Of a stretch of 64,000 nt of DNA, positions 12,201-23,281 are shown piece after piece. Every line of letters starts with the position of its first letter. Position 1 is the first letter of the stretch. The translations under genes were made by a program, and so were the position numbers. Below the pieces are notes generated by a model. It was not told where the DNA came from. It worked only from the letters and a program-made list of their open reading frames with translations, and made no database searches. The DNA is from Marthasterias glacialis. Its lineage: Eukaryota; Echinodermata; Asteroidea; Forcipulatida; Asteriidae. The stretch lies in contig OU452239.1 of NCBI GenBank assembly GCA_911728455.2, forward strand, positions 4,996,384-5,060,383. The letters run 5' to 3'.

Positions 12201-13720
12201 AACTGTGTGTGTGCATCAGATGCAGGTATATGTGAGGTACATCTGTACATGTATTGACTTACCAAAAGAACAATAAACATACTTGAACAACATTATCAAG
12301 AAGAGAACATCATGTTTTACACAAACCATTCTCTGTTTACAAATAACCATAAACACAGAAGAATTTACACAATGCACATGATCTGATATTTAAGTCAGTT
12401 GCCAAATATGAAGATGTTAAAACAAGAAACTCAGCTTATGTGCATCATGTTGCCTGACAGATACTTCAGTGTATGTGTGTACATGTACATTACATTCAAT
12501 TGTATGTTCCCCACTATGAATATAGTGCCAACTTAAAGCTCACTGTGGTGCAAGCAGCAATTCAAAAGACTTTGGTTCATGAAAGTGAGTTGGTCTAGTT
12601 TTAATTAACTCAACCCGATATTCAGGGCATGATCACCTTGCTGCAACAAAGAAATCTTGCACCCAGTTTGACCAAGCACTTGGATCAATCTTGAGATGAT
12701 TTTCATTACGTCCATAGCACTTTGCACTGTTAACATGGACATTGATTAAGCAGTTAGGATCTTTTGCCTTAACTTATCTTAAGATCAATCTCTGGGCTTT
12801 ATAAAATTGGGCTCTAATGGTTTGACATGAGCTATTCACTTGGGGCATGTTTATTACTTAATTTAATTTAACTATAAATGGCTCATATGTTAATATGCAT
12901 CCCAGTGCTGTTATAGAGTTACATGCTTTCTCTTGATACATTTCTATGACTAGGAATGGATTACTCTATTAAATGCCAATATTTCCTGTACTAGACTTAA
13001 AGTGTGTACATGTAGTTGCCTGCCAGCCAATGTATTAAGTTCTACACTGCACAATAAAACCTTCAGAAGCTTGAAACAAGACTAATTAATTCTACTCGGT
13101 CTCTTTTGCTGTTTAATTTAATGTCAGGCACACTGGATAAGGATTGTATACTTAAGTAAGATATTAAGAAGGGCACAAGTTCAAATTCAAATTAATATGA
13201 ATCAAACTGGGATTCTTTTTTGGTATTTGCATGGTCCAGAGCTCTTGACGTCTCATACTGAAATGAGGGCAGCAGTCATGGCAGTTGCAAATGTTATAGT
13301 TTCCTCGAAAAACACTGGTCTTTGGGAAAACGAGGAACATCATAAGCAATGTGTAAAAAAAAAAAAAAAACACTTAGGTACATGTACTTAGATCACCAAC
13401 AACTTCTGAAGAAGGAAATCAGTGCAATGATTCTTTAAAAATATTCAACTACAAAAGCAAGATCTATACAAGTCATATAATAATTATATACATGTGCATA
13501 TAAAAGCAATCTGTTTTTTATGTGCAGTAAAGGACAATTTGAATATTTACAATATTTTTCCATAGAGAGTATGCACAGCCGTTTTTCTTTGGTAAACATA
13601 AGGCTGCTTTGACCTCATTGAGGGCGCTGTTGTACATATTTCTATGGGACTTATGACGTCAGACACATTGTGCCAGAAGCCCTAGATATATTCATTGCCT
13701 ACTACTGTCCAATGAGAGGT
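9206..13720. other. AT-rich spacer between tail-to-tail robo and SAXO genes
   Basis: About 4.5 kb between the converging genes. It contains a T-homopolymer at about 10458-10476, an A-homopolymer near 13355-13370 and scattered short open frames (for example a hydrophobic one at 9989-10270) without family resemblance. It likely includes both genes' 3' UTRs. I see no gene. Confidence 0.5.
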
Positions 13721-14191
13721 TTAAAAAGTGGCTGTTAATGGCTCCAAGGCATCTAGTGTATGCTGAGGACCACTACCTCCAAGCCCTTTCTTCCTGAGCA
13801 ATTCTTGTTGAAGAATATATGCTTCTGCCTTGCATAGTGGTTTACGTTTACCCTTGTATGTCTCCATGTGTACTGTGCGGAAATCATGCTTACCAGCATC
13901 TTCTACAGGCTTTTGAGCAGGGATGAATGGGCGGGTGGGTTCATCAAGTGTCTTACCCTCAAACTTATTCATTGTCTCTGATTGTGATGCCATTTGACCT
14001 AAGGCGGGTATGTATATGTTAGCTTCATGTAAGTCACCATAGCGTATGCGAGACTTCACTCCCCAGTCTTTGTAGAAACGTTTGTTTATTGTTTGGTCAT
14101 CAAACTTGGCTGGTTGTCTCTGTGTGTTGGTCATTGGGCGGGCTTTAGACACAACATACGCGTCTTTGGAATCAATTGGTTTGTAGGTCAT
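13721..14191 (-). CDS. saxo: SAXO terminal exon 7
   Basis: TTTCTAG acceptor directly before ATGACC; the methionine is internal because the previous exon ends in phase 0. It encodes MTYKPIDSKDAY, AKFDDQTINKRFYKDW, NKFEGKTLDEPTRP and HDFRTVHMETYKG repeats, then a Gly/Leu-rich tail and stop. Confidence 0.9.
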   Translation of the reverse strand: MTYKPIDSKDAYVVSKARPMTNTQRQPAKFDDQTINKRFYKDWGVKSRIRYGDLHEANIYIPALGQMASQSETMNKFEGKTLDEPTRPFIPAQKPVEDAGKHDFRTVHMETYKGKRKPLCKAEAYILQQELLRKKGLGGSGPQHTLDALEPLTATF

Positions 14192-17100
14192 CTAGAAAGG
14201 GAAAATGAAATATTATTGCATCAGTTTAACTTCCCTCAAAGTGCTGACCAATAATACACTTGGCTGATAGTTTATGCTATTTCAATTTGCAGCTGCAAAA
14301 ACTGCACTAATGTTTTATTAAGTTGTTTCATTGTTCTACAAAACAAACAGCCCCCGATTTATACAGACATTCAATTTGTTATTAGAAGACTCTGTCCGGG
14401 ATTTTACAGGTATTCCAAAACAAGTAACAATTGTAACCAAGTTGCAATTGAGTTGAAATTGGTGCAAGCATTCCTGAAAATCCAAACATGTTTAATACAT
14501 GTACCTAGTAACAACACATATATATATCAGCTTGACACACAATCTCATTTGAAGTGCTTGCAATCTCATAAGGCAGAGGTACTTTCATGTCATTCAAACT
14601 TTTACCGATTTTAAGTAGAATAAACATATTGCAAATTATGACAATTTTTTTTTCTACAAATGACATCTTTATAATTTAAGTTCATAATAGACTATGATAC
14701 CAGATACAGGAGTTTTCTTACCTTATTTGTTGTAGTTGTAGTAAACTTGGTTGTAGGTGGTACATACTCAGTAGGATCTTTGATCATCAGAGCTGGTTTA
14801 GGATGCTTCCTTGTATCATGGCCTGGATATTGGGTTCGCTGTTCAGTCACAAACTCCAATCTAGTCACAATAAATATCAAACTGTGATCATTATTTTGTT
14901 TACTTGACTTTTAGAATCACTACAACCTTCAATTGAGATCCTCCCTTTATTTCTTCTATGCAAACTTTTTTTGTTTACTCCACTTACTTAAAAAAATAGT
15001 TCCCAATAAATCCAAGCAGGGTTAATCTCCTTTTCAAAAACTGGTGACATATTATATATATATGGGTATTAAATATACATGTAACACAACAAAAGTTGAA
15101 AATGCATGGAAAATCACGTCCGATGCAGAAAAATTGCTGACCAACAGAGCATGACATCATGAAGGCTGTTGGGATACTATACAACCATGTGACGGCAAGA
15201 AGGCTTTATCAACAAGGAAATGTTTTTGAGTTAAAAATATCTAAGGGATTATCCACAATTCAATGTTTGAAGTATGTGTGTTGTGTGCTATTATCACAAA
15301 GATCTGCAAATATATGTCCAGATAATATGAAAAATTTTCAGAGTTTAAAATAGCACACAGAAGTTATGTAAAGAATTCTACAATCTATCAATGTTAACTA
15401 AACTGGAAAAACAAATTGACTGGCAAAAATTACTGTAATTGTAATCATCATTCCATTGAATTGTGCACACCTTGAGTCCATGCTAAGACGGATAGTAGCA
15501 GGGGGAGGGGTCACAGGTTGCTCAGGGAGAGGTTGGCTGCGATATCCAGGGAAGTCTCTCATATTCTGTGTTTTTCCATCAAATTTAGAGCGTTTGTCAC
15601 GGCCTAAATGTGCAGCAAACTTGATGGTGCGACTTTTTTCTTGAGGTCCCATGTCTTTATAGGTGTGTTTATTGGTTGTAATGTGGTCAAAGTTACCTGT
15701 TAAAAAACAACAACATATTAGTCACTAGTCCTTGGTACATATGAATAATGTACACATGTACTGGGGTCTGTGACTTGTTATCAAGTCCCCATGGCCACCA
15801 AAGATCATCTTGAACCAAACAAATGGAGTAGTCTAACTGAGACTGACTTGAATTGGCATTGATATTTCACCTTATTTTAACCTTAGACCTTAAGAAATCA
15901 TATAAAAGGTCAAGAACTGGTCCTTGTTTCTGCTTTAAAGGAACACAGACAAACAAAGAAAACAATTAGCTTCTATATACCCCCTCTCCCTCCCCTTCCC
16001 CACAAAAACGGGTTTGTTCAACCTGGGACATGAAAACTTTCCAAACTGAATTCCTAAACACGCTGGTAATTAGCCCTTTGTTTTCATTTTTTTTTTAATG
16101 TCTTATTTCTAAATTTCTTCTTATATTTGACAGCGATTATTCTAGGGATAGCTTCCCCCGATTTTTCAATTTAATGATCCATTTCTTAATCTCCTCTGGG
16201 CTATTTTATTGCAACTGTCATGCAATGATGTACTGACCATGGTCATAACTCATACATACCTTCAATTACTATATTGTCAGGTAGTTTTTGAGCAGCAAGT
16301 AATTTTTCGGCATGGTTGCCAGGATAGTCTGTCTTTGTTACAGACTCCAATTCTCCAAGTTTCATCCCGGGATACAAGATTGAGCCTGAAAAATAACAAA
16401 TTGACCAACTGATTAATATGGATATTTGGGGCAAACATATTGTATCCTCTGATTTTTTTTTACAATTTCACAGCAATGTTTATATCAAGAATGTGTACAC
16501 AAGCTGAAAATCTGTTTTTTGTGGGTTTTTTTGCCAACAGATTAATAGTGAGTTCATGAAAATGATGACATTATGGAAATGTAATGTACATGTTTGGAAA
16601 TTTGTAGCAGGTCAAAAAACTTATTTTTCTACTACTTAATGTAACTTTTTGGGGCATGATAATCAAACATTTTTTAAGATTTGCGCTTTTCAAATTTGTA
16701 CGTAGATGGTCTCATCAAGGAGATGTCAAAACAGAGTTTCCCTGTGTTTTTTTAACCCATTGTTCCAGAAAATGAGGTAATAATAGGATTTAGTGTGCTT
16801 TCAAATTCAGCTGCACATCAGGATCAATGTTTGTGCTGAATTGATTAAAGAACAATTTGACGTTTTCAATGTTTCAGCTCATTCCTTTACATTCATCTGT
16901 ATGTCAGCTCAAAATGTTGAAACAGTTACAAGAAAGTGTGTTATTGTGAAGTTCAAAAAATATTATTGGCAAAATGAAAAGGACTCTGTAAGGGCTTCCA
17001 GATTACATCAAATCTAAATAAATGCAAAGTTTATGACAAAAAGTATTTACCAATGTCATGGAAAAAACTATATTGTAACATGGAGCTACGTGTATATAGC

Positions 17101-19623
17101 TCCATGATTGGAAGTCTAAATGTTGATAACTGCAGGCCTACACACAGACAGATCAATGGTAAATGGAGTTACTAAAAACAAGGACATGTTTAGTTTTTTT
17201 TATTACTTGACATATTTACTTATTTTTAGTTAAATTTTATTCCTCAATGGAACTATTTCTTGTTACTCTTGTGGTTACAACAAAAAAGAGTTGTATTTTT
17301 GTCTGTTTTCTTTCATTAAGGATGAGTTTGATTGACTGTAAAGATTGCTACAGACCTGTGAATGAAGGAAGTTCACCGAATGATTTCGCTGGGCGTGGCA
17401 CCCAGTGCTTGAAGTGCTCCTTGTTAGATGTTCTGCTGTCAAACTTTGCTGATCTAAGACCCTTCCTGTTCTGTGTACTTGGTCTTAGCATCTTGATATC
17501 AGGAAATGATGTATGGCCTTGATAAGTAACATTGTAAGACGTCTTGTTCTCAAATGGGGCGTTACTGTGCTCCATATTCTCTTCCTGTTCCAAACACAGT
17601 TGCAATAAAAAAAATATTCAAAAGAGCACTAACTCAACTAGTTTCACAGAGATAATTTGTGCTTGATCATTGGGAAAACACATCAGACCCAATCCTAATC
17701 TGTAAAACTGTCACAATGATGAAGGCCCACACCTTTCAGAAAGTATAAAGGTTACATATGTTGTACAATTCATCACTGTCATAAAAAGACAGGCCTTTTG
17801 AGTAGCAGTATTTATCAGTAAATTATCCAGAGTGGAAAAAATGCATATTTTGAGACTGGTCTTACGACTGGGTTTGGTTTTAAGATAATACTACAGCAGA
17901 TACTGACCATTTTGATTGGTTGTTGTTTCTTTGCTTGAACTCTTTGTTGAAAGTCTGATCGTTGGATTGTATTGAAATCCATGTTAGGAGGATTAGGATC
18001 TCTTGGTGTTGGAGGTGGAATCATGGGTAGACGACGCTGATATCCCTCATCAGGCTCCTTGAATGTTTCTTGATAATGACTCAGAGAACATTTGTTATCA
18101 GGACCAAAGCGATTCCGCTTGTAACTTTTTTTACAGTTCTTGTGATGCTTGTGCCGTCTGTTTAAAAAAAAACATTTTCTTAGTTTACAGGTCCACTCTA
18201 ACTCATCAATGTCATTAATCATGGAGGATGAATTTGAAGCTTTACAAAGTACACTTTATTGTTGTTGTTACTGATGTTTTGTTTGTTAAATAACAAATTA
18301 ACTCATTATGTTCAGGCCTACGATAACACATATTTGCCAATGGCTGCTGGGTTGCTTGCATGCAATTCAACGTTATTCATTTGTTTATTTTTTAATGTGT
18401 TATAATTTTTTCAGGGATTTTCTTTGATTTGGGAAGTATTATGCCCTATTCTTGTGATAGGATGTGCATTTATATGTTCATTAAGTAGAGGTGCTATTAA
18501 TTAATTGGGTGCTGCAGCCCCTGTTCCATGGGCCTATCATTATTCTGCACCAGCTGGCAAAACAAGCTAAGTGCATGACTCACTGTCATGATGCTGAATT
18601 CTATATGTTATCTTCCTACTGGTCACAAGCAGGTTGTTTTATACCCAGGTCGTTTTGTACCCAGTCATTATGTTGCACAAAGAAGATGAAACCAGTCGTG
18701 CAAACATGCTACCAGTAGGCCATCAGCTGAATCTCAAAAATGAGTTTTGCTCCAGCAATAGTGGGACTAGATTTTGTTAATAGATTTACATTGTAAAACA
18801 AAAGTTACCAGAGAAATAATCCAAAAAGTTCTTGGATTGAAATCCTGCAGTTTTCGTGTAAAATGTTGTCTAAGTAGGCTAAAATTTAAGACTCCCCTTC
18901 ATGAAACTACCTCTCAGTGTGTAGCATGCTAGCCTTTCTCCAAGGTGGTCAATGTGTTTTAGTCTACTGTACGACACTGTGCTATGAACCCTGGGTACGA
19001 AACGACTTGGGTATGAAACGACCGACATTCACGTGAGCGTATGAGTAGGATTACATCAAGTAAGCTTTTTGGACTAAATGTCATTCGTAGCCTTTTTTTT
19101 CTGCAACATGTCTTTTTATGAAAAAGAAATGCAATTATGCCACCCCATAGATCAAACTGATCCGACAGAGAGCAGATTAAATGAAAATCTCAACTGAAAA
19201 TACATTGGTGACAGTTATTGCAGGATAAAAGGTTTGAATTCAATTTTAATGTATGGAGACCTGTGTAAATGCCATAAAGGTACAGATTCCAAGGAGCTTC
19301 TTAGAACGATATCTTCACAGCACAAACTTCTTCATCTGAAGAAAATAAGAGCTATTTATTTCAGTTCATCAGGCAGACAAAAAGTCTGAAATTTCTACAA
19401 ATTCATTAATCCGGGAGAAAACACAAGATCATTAATTGATAAAAACATTAAAATATTTCGGCAACAACTAAAGAGCAATTTCGAAAATCCTCCTCAAATT
19501 AATATCTTACCCACAATCACACAGCTCATCGAGACACGTAAAAGCAGGAAATGTTTGGTTGAGTATGGCACGAGCTTCACTACTGCTTGTATCAAGGCGA
19601 CTAGGCGGGTAGTCCAATGTCAT
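13721..19623 (-). CDS. saxo: SAXO-type stabilizer of axonemal microtubules, complete
   Basis: SAXO1/2 (FAM154) proteins are cilia and flagella microtubule-associated proteins built of short Mn repeats that lie along or inside axonemal doublets. Seven exons join in phase: 19511-19623, 17908-18157, 17356-17584, 16260-16385, 15471-15696, 14722-14860 and 13721-14191. They give 517 codons plus stop (human SAXO1 is 474 aa). Seen: the N-terminal cysteine cluster CLDELCDCGRHKHHKNC, like CELC.CGRHHC of SAXO1/2, then at least nine repeats of the type F(D/E)..T..(K/N)..(Y/F), e.g. AKFDSRTSNKEHF, NFDHITTNKHTY, SKFDGKTQNMRDFPGY, AKFDDQTINKRF and NKFEGKTLDEPT. The ATG at 19621-19623 is the only start before the cysteine cluster. 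Two RFX X-box-like sites 250-300 bases upstream fit a ciliary gene. SAXO1 and SAXO2 cannot be told apart here. Confidence 0.9.
14722..14860 (-). CDS. saxo: SAXO exon 6
   Basis: GACTAG acceptor and GTAAGA donor. It encodes LEFVTEQRTQYPGHD and then a threonine-rich run (KFTTTTTNK). Phase 2 in, phase 0 out. Confidence 0.88.
15471..15696 (-). CDS. saxo: SAXO exon 5: two Mn repeats
   Basis: TTAACAG acceptor and GTGTGC donor. It contains NFDHITTNKHTYKDMG and SKFDGKTQNMRDFPGY, near-consensus repeats. Confidence 0.92.
16260..16385 (-). CDS. saxo: SAXO exon 4
   Basis: TTTTTCAG acceptor and GTATGT donor. It encodes YPGMKLGELESVTKTDYPGN, a diverged repeat. 126 bases, phase 1 in and out. Confidence 0.87.
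17356..17584 (-). CDS. saxo: SAXO exon 3: two Mn repeats
   Basis: GGAACAG acceptor and GTCTGT donor (phase 1). It encodes APFENKTSYNVTYQGH and AKFDSRTSNKEHFKHW, both clear repeats of the family. Confidence 0.9.
17908..18157 (-). CDS. saxo: SAXO exon 2: end of cysteine cluster and first repeats
   Basis: The acceptor CAG falls at 18158-18160 and the donor is GTCAGT, leaving the frame at phase 0. It encodes the basic CKKSYKRNRFG, then SHYQETF and MDFNTIQRSDF repeat-like units separated by a proline-rich linker (PMIPPPTPRDPNPP). Confidence 0.87.
18632..19023. mobile_element. MITE-like element with doublet inverted repeats in SAXO intron 1
   Basis: About 33 bases at 18632-18664 and 18991-19023 are inverted copies of each other with few mismatches. 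Each arm is itself a direct doublet of a ~17-bp word (GGTYGTTTYATACCCA, then GTCGTTTYGTACCCAG). The interior is non-coding. It looks like a small non-autonomous foldback or MITE. Confidence 0.65.
19511..19623 (-). CDS. saxo: SAXO exon 1: start and cysteine cluster
   Basis: Starts MTLDYPPSRL and ends TCLDELCDCG at a GTAAGA donor, leaving two bases. The cysteine spacing continues into exon 2 (RHKHHKNC), reproducing the SAXO N-terminal signature. Confidence 0.88.
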
Positions 19624-21604
19624 GATGATTAATAATTGTGTGTTCCAATTACCACGTAAAGTTCAAGTTGTATATAACACAACTGCTTTTATTCTCCTGA
19701 TAATTTCGAAAACAACCTGAAATCTATAATAAAAACTCGCAAATTGTGTTACGCTGGTAGATTTCCATACACCTGTAAATAAAAAGATTCGTGTTTGTGT
19801 AATGCACCTGCTGCTTCGCGTTGTGTGTACGTGTGTAGCGCGCAGAGCAGACGACCAGTCCGTGGTCGTTGGCCTTAGTTACCAGTCAACAAAATTGGAA
19901 CCCACTTACCGTGGCGACCTAGCAACGGGACACTAACTCTCTGGGTGTACATGTTTGTTAGAGACTTTGTATGGCGGGGTTTTTGTCGCCGTTTGTGTAT
20001 GTATCATGGTGTGTAGGCCTACTCCGCCGATTGTCATTGTTCTATACCGGGATAGCCGCTTCAATGCTGAAGGCCTATCTGCGATTTCATTTTTCTTCAC
20101 CAAACCTGATAAAAGTGGCACGTAGATTTTTCTAATTGACATTTTTAATCTAAGTGTCTCGAAAAACCATACGGTCAACGTGATTTTACCGGTTGGGCAC
20201 ATTTCATGATGTTCCTTGTCAATAATGAATAGTATGGCCAATTTTTAAGGCGATTAGTCGACGGTCAGAAGGCTAATTGGATGCAAGTTTTATAATTTGT
20301 AGGCGACTTTCCAAAGTCTTAAAAATGAGTCTCACAAGAGCAAAACTCATTGAATAAAAACATTTACTAAGTAAGTCTTTGTAAACTTCAAGAACATATT
20401 TACTAACGATGTGCCAAACTTCAAGTGGTAAAATTCAACTATTGTGCCATCTACCGCGACTTTTGTTTTTATTTATCAGAAAAGAGCATTTTTAATCTCT
20501 TCATTTCTGTATCAAGATCTTCAAGAACATTCTCAGGAATAGTTTTCGATATTAGAAAAACTTTTTATCTAAATGGGTTTGGGATAAATTCTCTGAACTG
20601 TACAGATTAGCCTACTATAGAAGTCATTGGCAACTCACAAGCTTTGTAGCTGGCTGGTCAAAAGGAATTCCCTAGTCGTGAAAGTTTGTCAATTTTTAAC
20701 TGTTAGTCTGTTGTTTTTCAAGATTAACAAAACATTTCAAAGTCTTTGCCTTCTTTTTGAATTTGACGAGTTCTAAATCTGAACACTCGTCCACCCATGA
20801 ATTTAATATTTTTTAAAAATGGTTTTCGGGTACTTTTATATCACCAATGCAATTAGTATTATTGTTCTTAATAAAGGTCAGAACGTTCTGTATAACGGTC
20901 CTTTTCTTTGCCGGGGTGGGGAGGGGGGGTTACTCTTAAATAATTTCTTTCAAGTTGGATTTTTCAGCTTCCCACCATTTGGAGAGAGTGTCATATTTTC
21001 GTTTGGAATCTCCAAAATATCAAAAGATTATTAATACGGAAAATGCATTCTGGATCTTGTAAAAGAGAATTATATCAGAACCATCGGCTTTGACCGTGGA
21101 GAGTGCCAATATCATCTAGTTTCAAACAAATTAACTTTATGGTGTACAAAAAAACGTGTAAAAACGTCAATAACGTTGTTTATAAGATTAGATGACACAA
21201 AGATGTATTTAATTCGACTGGAGTGGTTGCCGCCATTATGAACATGGGTAAATCCTTCTTTGTCAATGTGAAATGTGCGACATGATTCAATAAGGTATTT
21301 TTCATGCAAAACATTGGTAAAAATAATTTGGCTGGCATCCGTAACATTATTTTGTAGTCAAGGATGCAATAAAATCTCTTCCAGTAAACCAACAATCTAT
21401 CGCAAAAGGTATATAAGAAGTAAGTGCGGTCATGAATTTGATTAGAAGCATAGACGGAGGCAACACAACTGGTTTTATTTCTCCAGACCAGACTTTCTTG
21501 GGGGGGGGGGGAGCAAATGAAAGTAAAAGCGCAATGACATGGGGCTCACCTAGATGTGGACGTTCAGGGGCAAAGTTCGATTACGCTCGTGAGGTTTCTG
21601 AGTG
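19624..21604. other. SAXO upstream region and spacer
   Basis: The first ~300 bases (SAXO promoter side) are CpG-richer (TAGCGCGCAGAGC near 19837) than the rest. Beyond about 20.2 kb the sequence is AT-rich with no recognised gene. G-homopolymer runs occur near 20920 and 21500. Confidence 0.45.
19878..19926. promoter_or_regulatory. two X-box-like RFX sites upstream of SAXO
   Basis: GTTACC-A-GTCAAC (19878-19890) and GCGACC-T-AGCAAC (19914-19926) each match 11 of 12 positions of the RFX X-box consensus GTNRCC-N(0-3)-RGYAAC. They lie 255-303 bases upstream of the SAXO ATG. RFX factors drive ciliary genes, so the placement is meaningful, but binding is inferred. Confidence 0.5.
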
Positions 21605-21847
21605 GCGTGTCGTGACCGATCGGATAGGAACACCGGACTCAAGCTCTGGTGTTTCTAATTAGCAGAGTGTAGGTTCGAGTCCCGGTCGTGACACTTATGT
21701 CCTTAAGCAAGACACTTTAACCATTATTGCTGCGTCCTTCGGATGGGACGTAAAGCCGTAGGTCCCCTGTGTTGTGTAATGCACGTAAAAGAACAGTGCA
21801 CTTATCGCAAAGAGAAGGGGTTCGTATGGAATTCCATATCTGCCGTC

Positions 21848-22053
21848 GTCCGTCGTCCGTCGCCCGTCGTCAGTCGCGCGTCGTCCGTCGCCCGTCGCGC
21901 GTCATCCGTCGCCCGTCGTCCGTCGCCCGTCGTCCGTCGTCCGTAGTCCGTCGCCCGTCGTCCGTCGCCCGTCGCCCGTCGCCCGTCGCCCGTCGTCCGT
22001 CGTCCGTCGCCCGTCGTCCGTCGCCCGTCGTCCGTCGTCCGTCGTCCGTCGTG
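21848..22053 (+). repeat. left arm of foldback: (CCGTCGY)n array
   Basis: About 29 copies of a 7-bp unit alternating CCGTCGT and CCGTCGC with a few single-base variants. The array is open in several frames (RRPSSVA-type peptides), which is an artefact of the repeat. Confidence 0.9.
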
Positions 22054-22183
22054 GTCATCCCCTAAACCACCATGTGACTGTCACGTGAATGTGTGATACT
22101 GCTCTCCAGACGTATGCCTAAAAAGACAAGCTTGTGTTTTTTCTGAACGTGTGTTACTGATTTCTTTCCGATAGAGGAATAAA

Positions 22184-22921
22184 ATGGACGAAATTCTCGT
22201 AGGACTGGGACTACAGGAGTTCTTGCAAGCCTTTCTAGATAATCGAGTAAGTGGAACTTGGTTTTGCATATTTAAAAAAAAAACAAAACAGGCTGGGAAA
22301 CAAAATGAACGGGACGGGAAAGAATGAAAGGGGCTGAGAAATAATACGGGACAGGAAAATAATAAAAGGGACTAATAAATAATACGGAGGGGGGTAATAA
22401 ACTGAACGGGAAAAATATTCGTATGTCAGCTCCACAAATTTTTCAGTCGTTTTTAGTCCAGTTTATATAAGTATGATAAATTTTAGAAACGTAAATGGCA
22501 AATTAAATTACTTAATAAAGAAGAGCTAAAATGACAGACCGCCATGACCCACGCAAAGCGCAGGTTTCCCGCTAGTAGGCCTAATGTGTGGTTTGATCTG
22601 AATAAGTAGGCTAAACTGATGTATTTCTTCAAACTTTGCTTTTTTCTTGTAACAAATTACTGTGTCATTTTTGGTGGTACGAGCGATAGAATGACTGACA
22701 AAGAAAAAAGAAGTCAAAATAATTATTTGTTTCCGATACTCATTCTCAACTTGTGTGTAATGCAGGTTAGTTCCAAAGAGGCTGCAATACTGACAGATGA
22801 CGAGTTTCTGTCACTCGGAGTATCGAAAATTGGAGACCGAGTAAGGATTCGTCAAAAGTGTAAAGAGCATAATTATGAAAAGTCAAAGGTCAAATTTAAC
22901 ACTGCACTGCGCATGACATGA
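22184..22921 (+). CDS. stand-alone SAM-domain reading frame inside foldback element
   Basis: Two exons (22184-22246 and 22766-22921) flank an intron with a consensus GTAAGT donor and TGCAG acceptor in phase 0, giving 72 residues. They read as one sterile alpha motif (SAM) domain: LGLQEFLQAFLDN, then SSKEAAILTDDEFLSLGV and IGDRVRIRQKC. These match the helices and the TDEDL.ELGI..LG.R..I pattern of SAM domains, which usually make homo- or hetero-oligomers. The stop TGA (22919-22921) directly abuts the right inverted-repeat array. The frame is either a captured 5' fragment of a larger host gene or an element-encoded small protein. Expression is unknown; the promoter is not identified. Confidence 0.65.
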
Positions 22922-23061
22922 CAACGGACGACGGACGACGGACGACGGACGACGGACGACGGACGACGGGCGACGGACGACGGGCGACGGGCGACGGGCG
23001 ACGGGCGACGGGCGACGGGCGACGGGCGACGGGCGACGGACGACGGACGACGGGCGACGGC
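22922..23061 (-). repeat. right arm of foldback: inverted (CCGTCGY)n array
   Basis: About 20 copies of the same 7-bp unit in inverse orientation (GACGGRC pattern). With the left arm it can form a very long GC-rich hairpin about 870 bases apart. Confidence 0.9.
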
Positions 23062-23281
23062 AGATATGGAATTCCATAGGTTCGCCCTGGTGTTCCTGGT
23101 TTGATCGGTTGCAGATTCCGCCACAGCTCCTTGTTAACCATTACATGGTGGTATGTAAAGGAACAGGTCTCATACTTCAAAATCGTAACTCATCACACCT
23201 TGCAGGAAAAAATACTGAGCGCTTTGAGACGCCCATCGGGTGTGATAAAGCGTTATCTAAGAACTGCGTATTGTTATTAAT

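Larger units (their letters stand above)
14192..17907. other. SAXO introns, nothing recognised
   Basis: Introns 14192-14721, 14861-15470, 15697-16259, 16386-17355 and 17585-17907 are AT-rich with short T and A runs. I find no mobile element with definable ends in them. Confidence 0.5.
21825..23078. mobile_element. foldback transposon with 7-bp-repeat TIRs and a 6-bp TSD
   Basis: Both ends begin TATGGAATTCCATATCTGCC in inverted orientation and continue into long arrays of CCGTCGY. The element is bracketed by GGTTCG at 21819-21824 and 23079-23084, and the host SINE reads through with a single copy of that word. Long inverted repeats made of short tandem repeats define foldback (FB/TU-like) elements, known from Drosophila and sea urchins. 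No transposase is visible. The 870-bp centre carries the SAM-domain reading frame, so this is a non-autonomous, gene-carrying foldback element. Confidence 0.85.
21605..23281 (+). mobile_element. tRNA-derived SINE, split by a foldback transposon
   Basis: The head at about 21605 resembles a tRNA-Leu-type pol III promoter: A-box-like GACCGATCGG, CCGGACTCAAG, and B box GGTTCGAGTCC. The body (CACGTAAAAGAACAGTGCAC) runs to 21824. The 3' body and tail resume at 23085 (CCCTGGTGTTCCTGG ... GAGCGCTTTGAGACGCCC ... GATAAAGCG) and end in a TTATTA-rich tail near 23281. The same family occurs on the minus strand at 55505-55875 and 33368-33560, and that colinearity proves the SINE is continuous across the insertion. 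Confidence 0.85.

Noticed and set aside
21743-22065. Arg/Pro/Ser-rich repeat proteins (RRPSSVA...)
   Set aside because: Direct translation of the 7-bp array in the foldback arm. The same peptides appear in several frames and on both arms.
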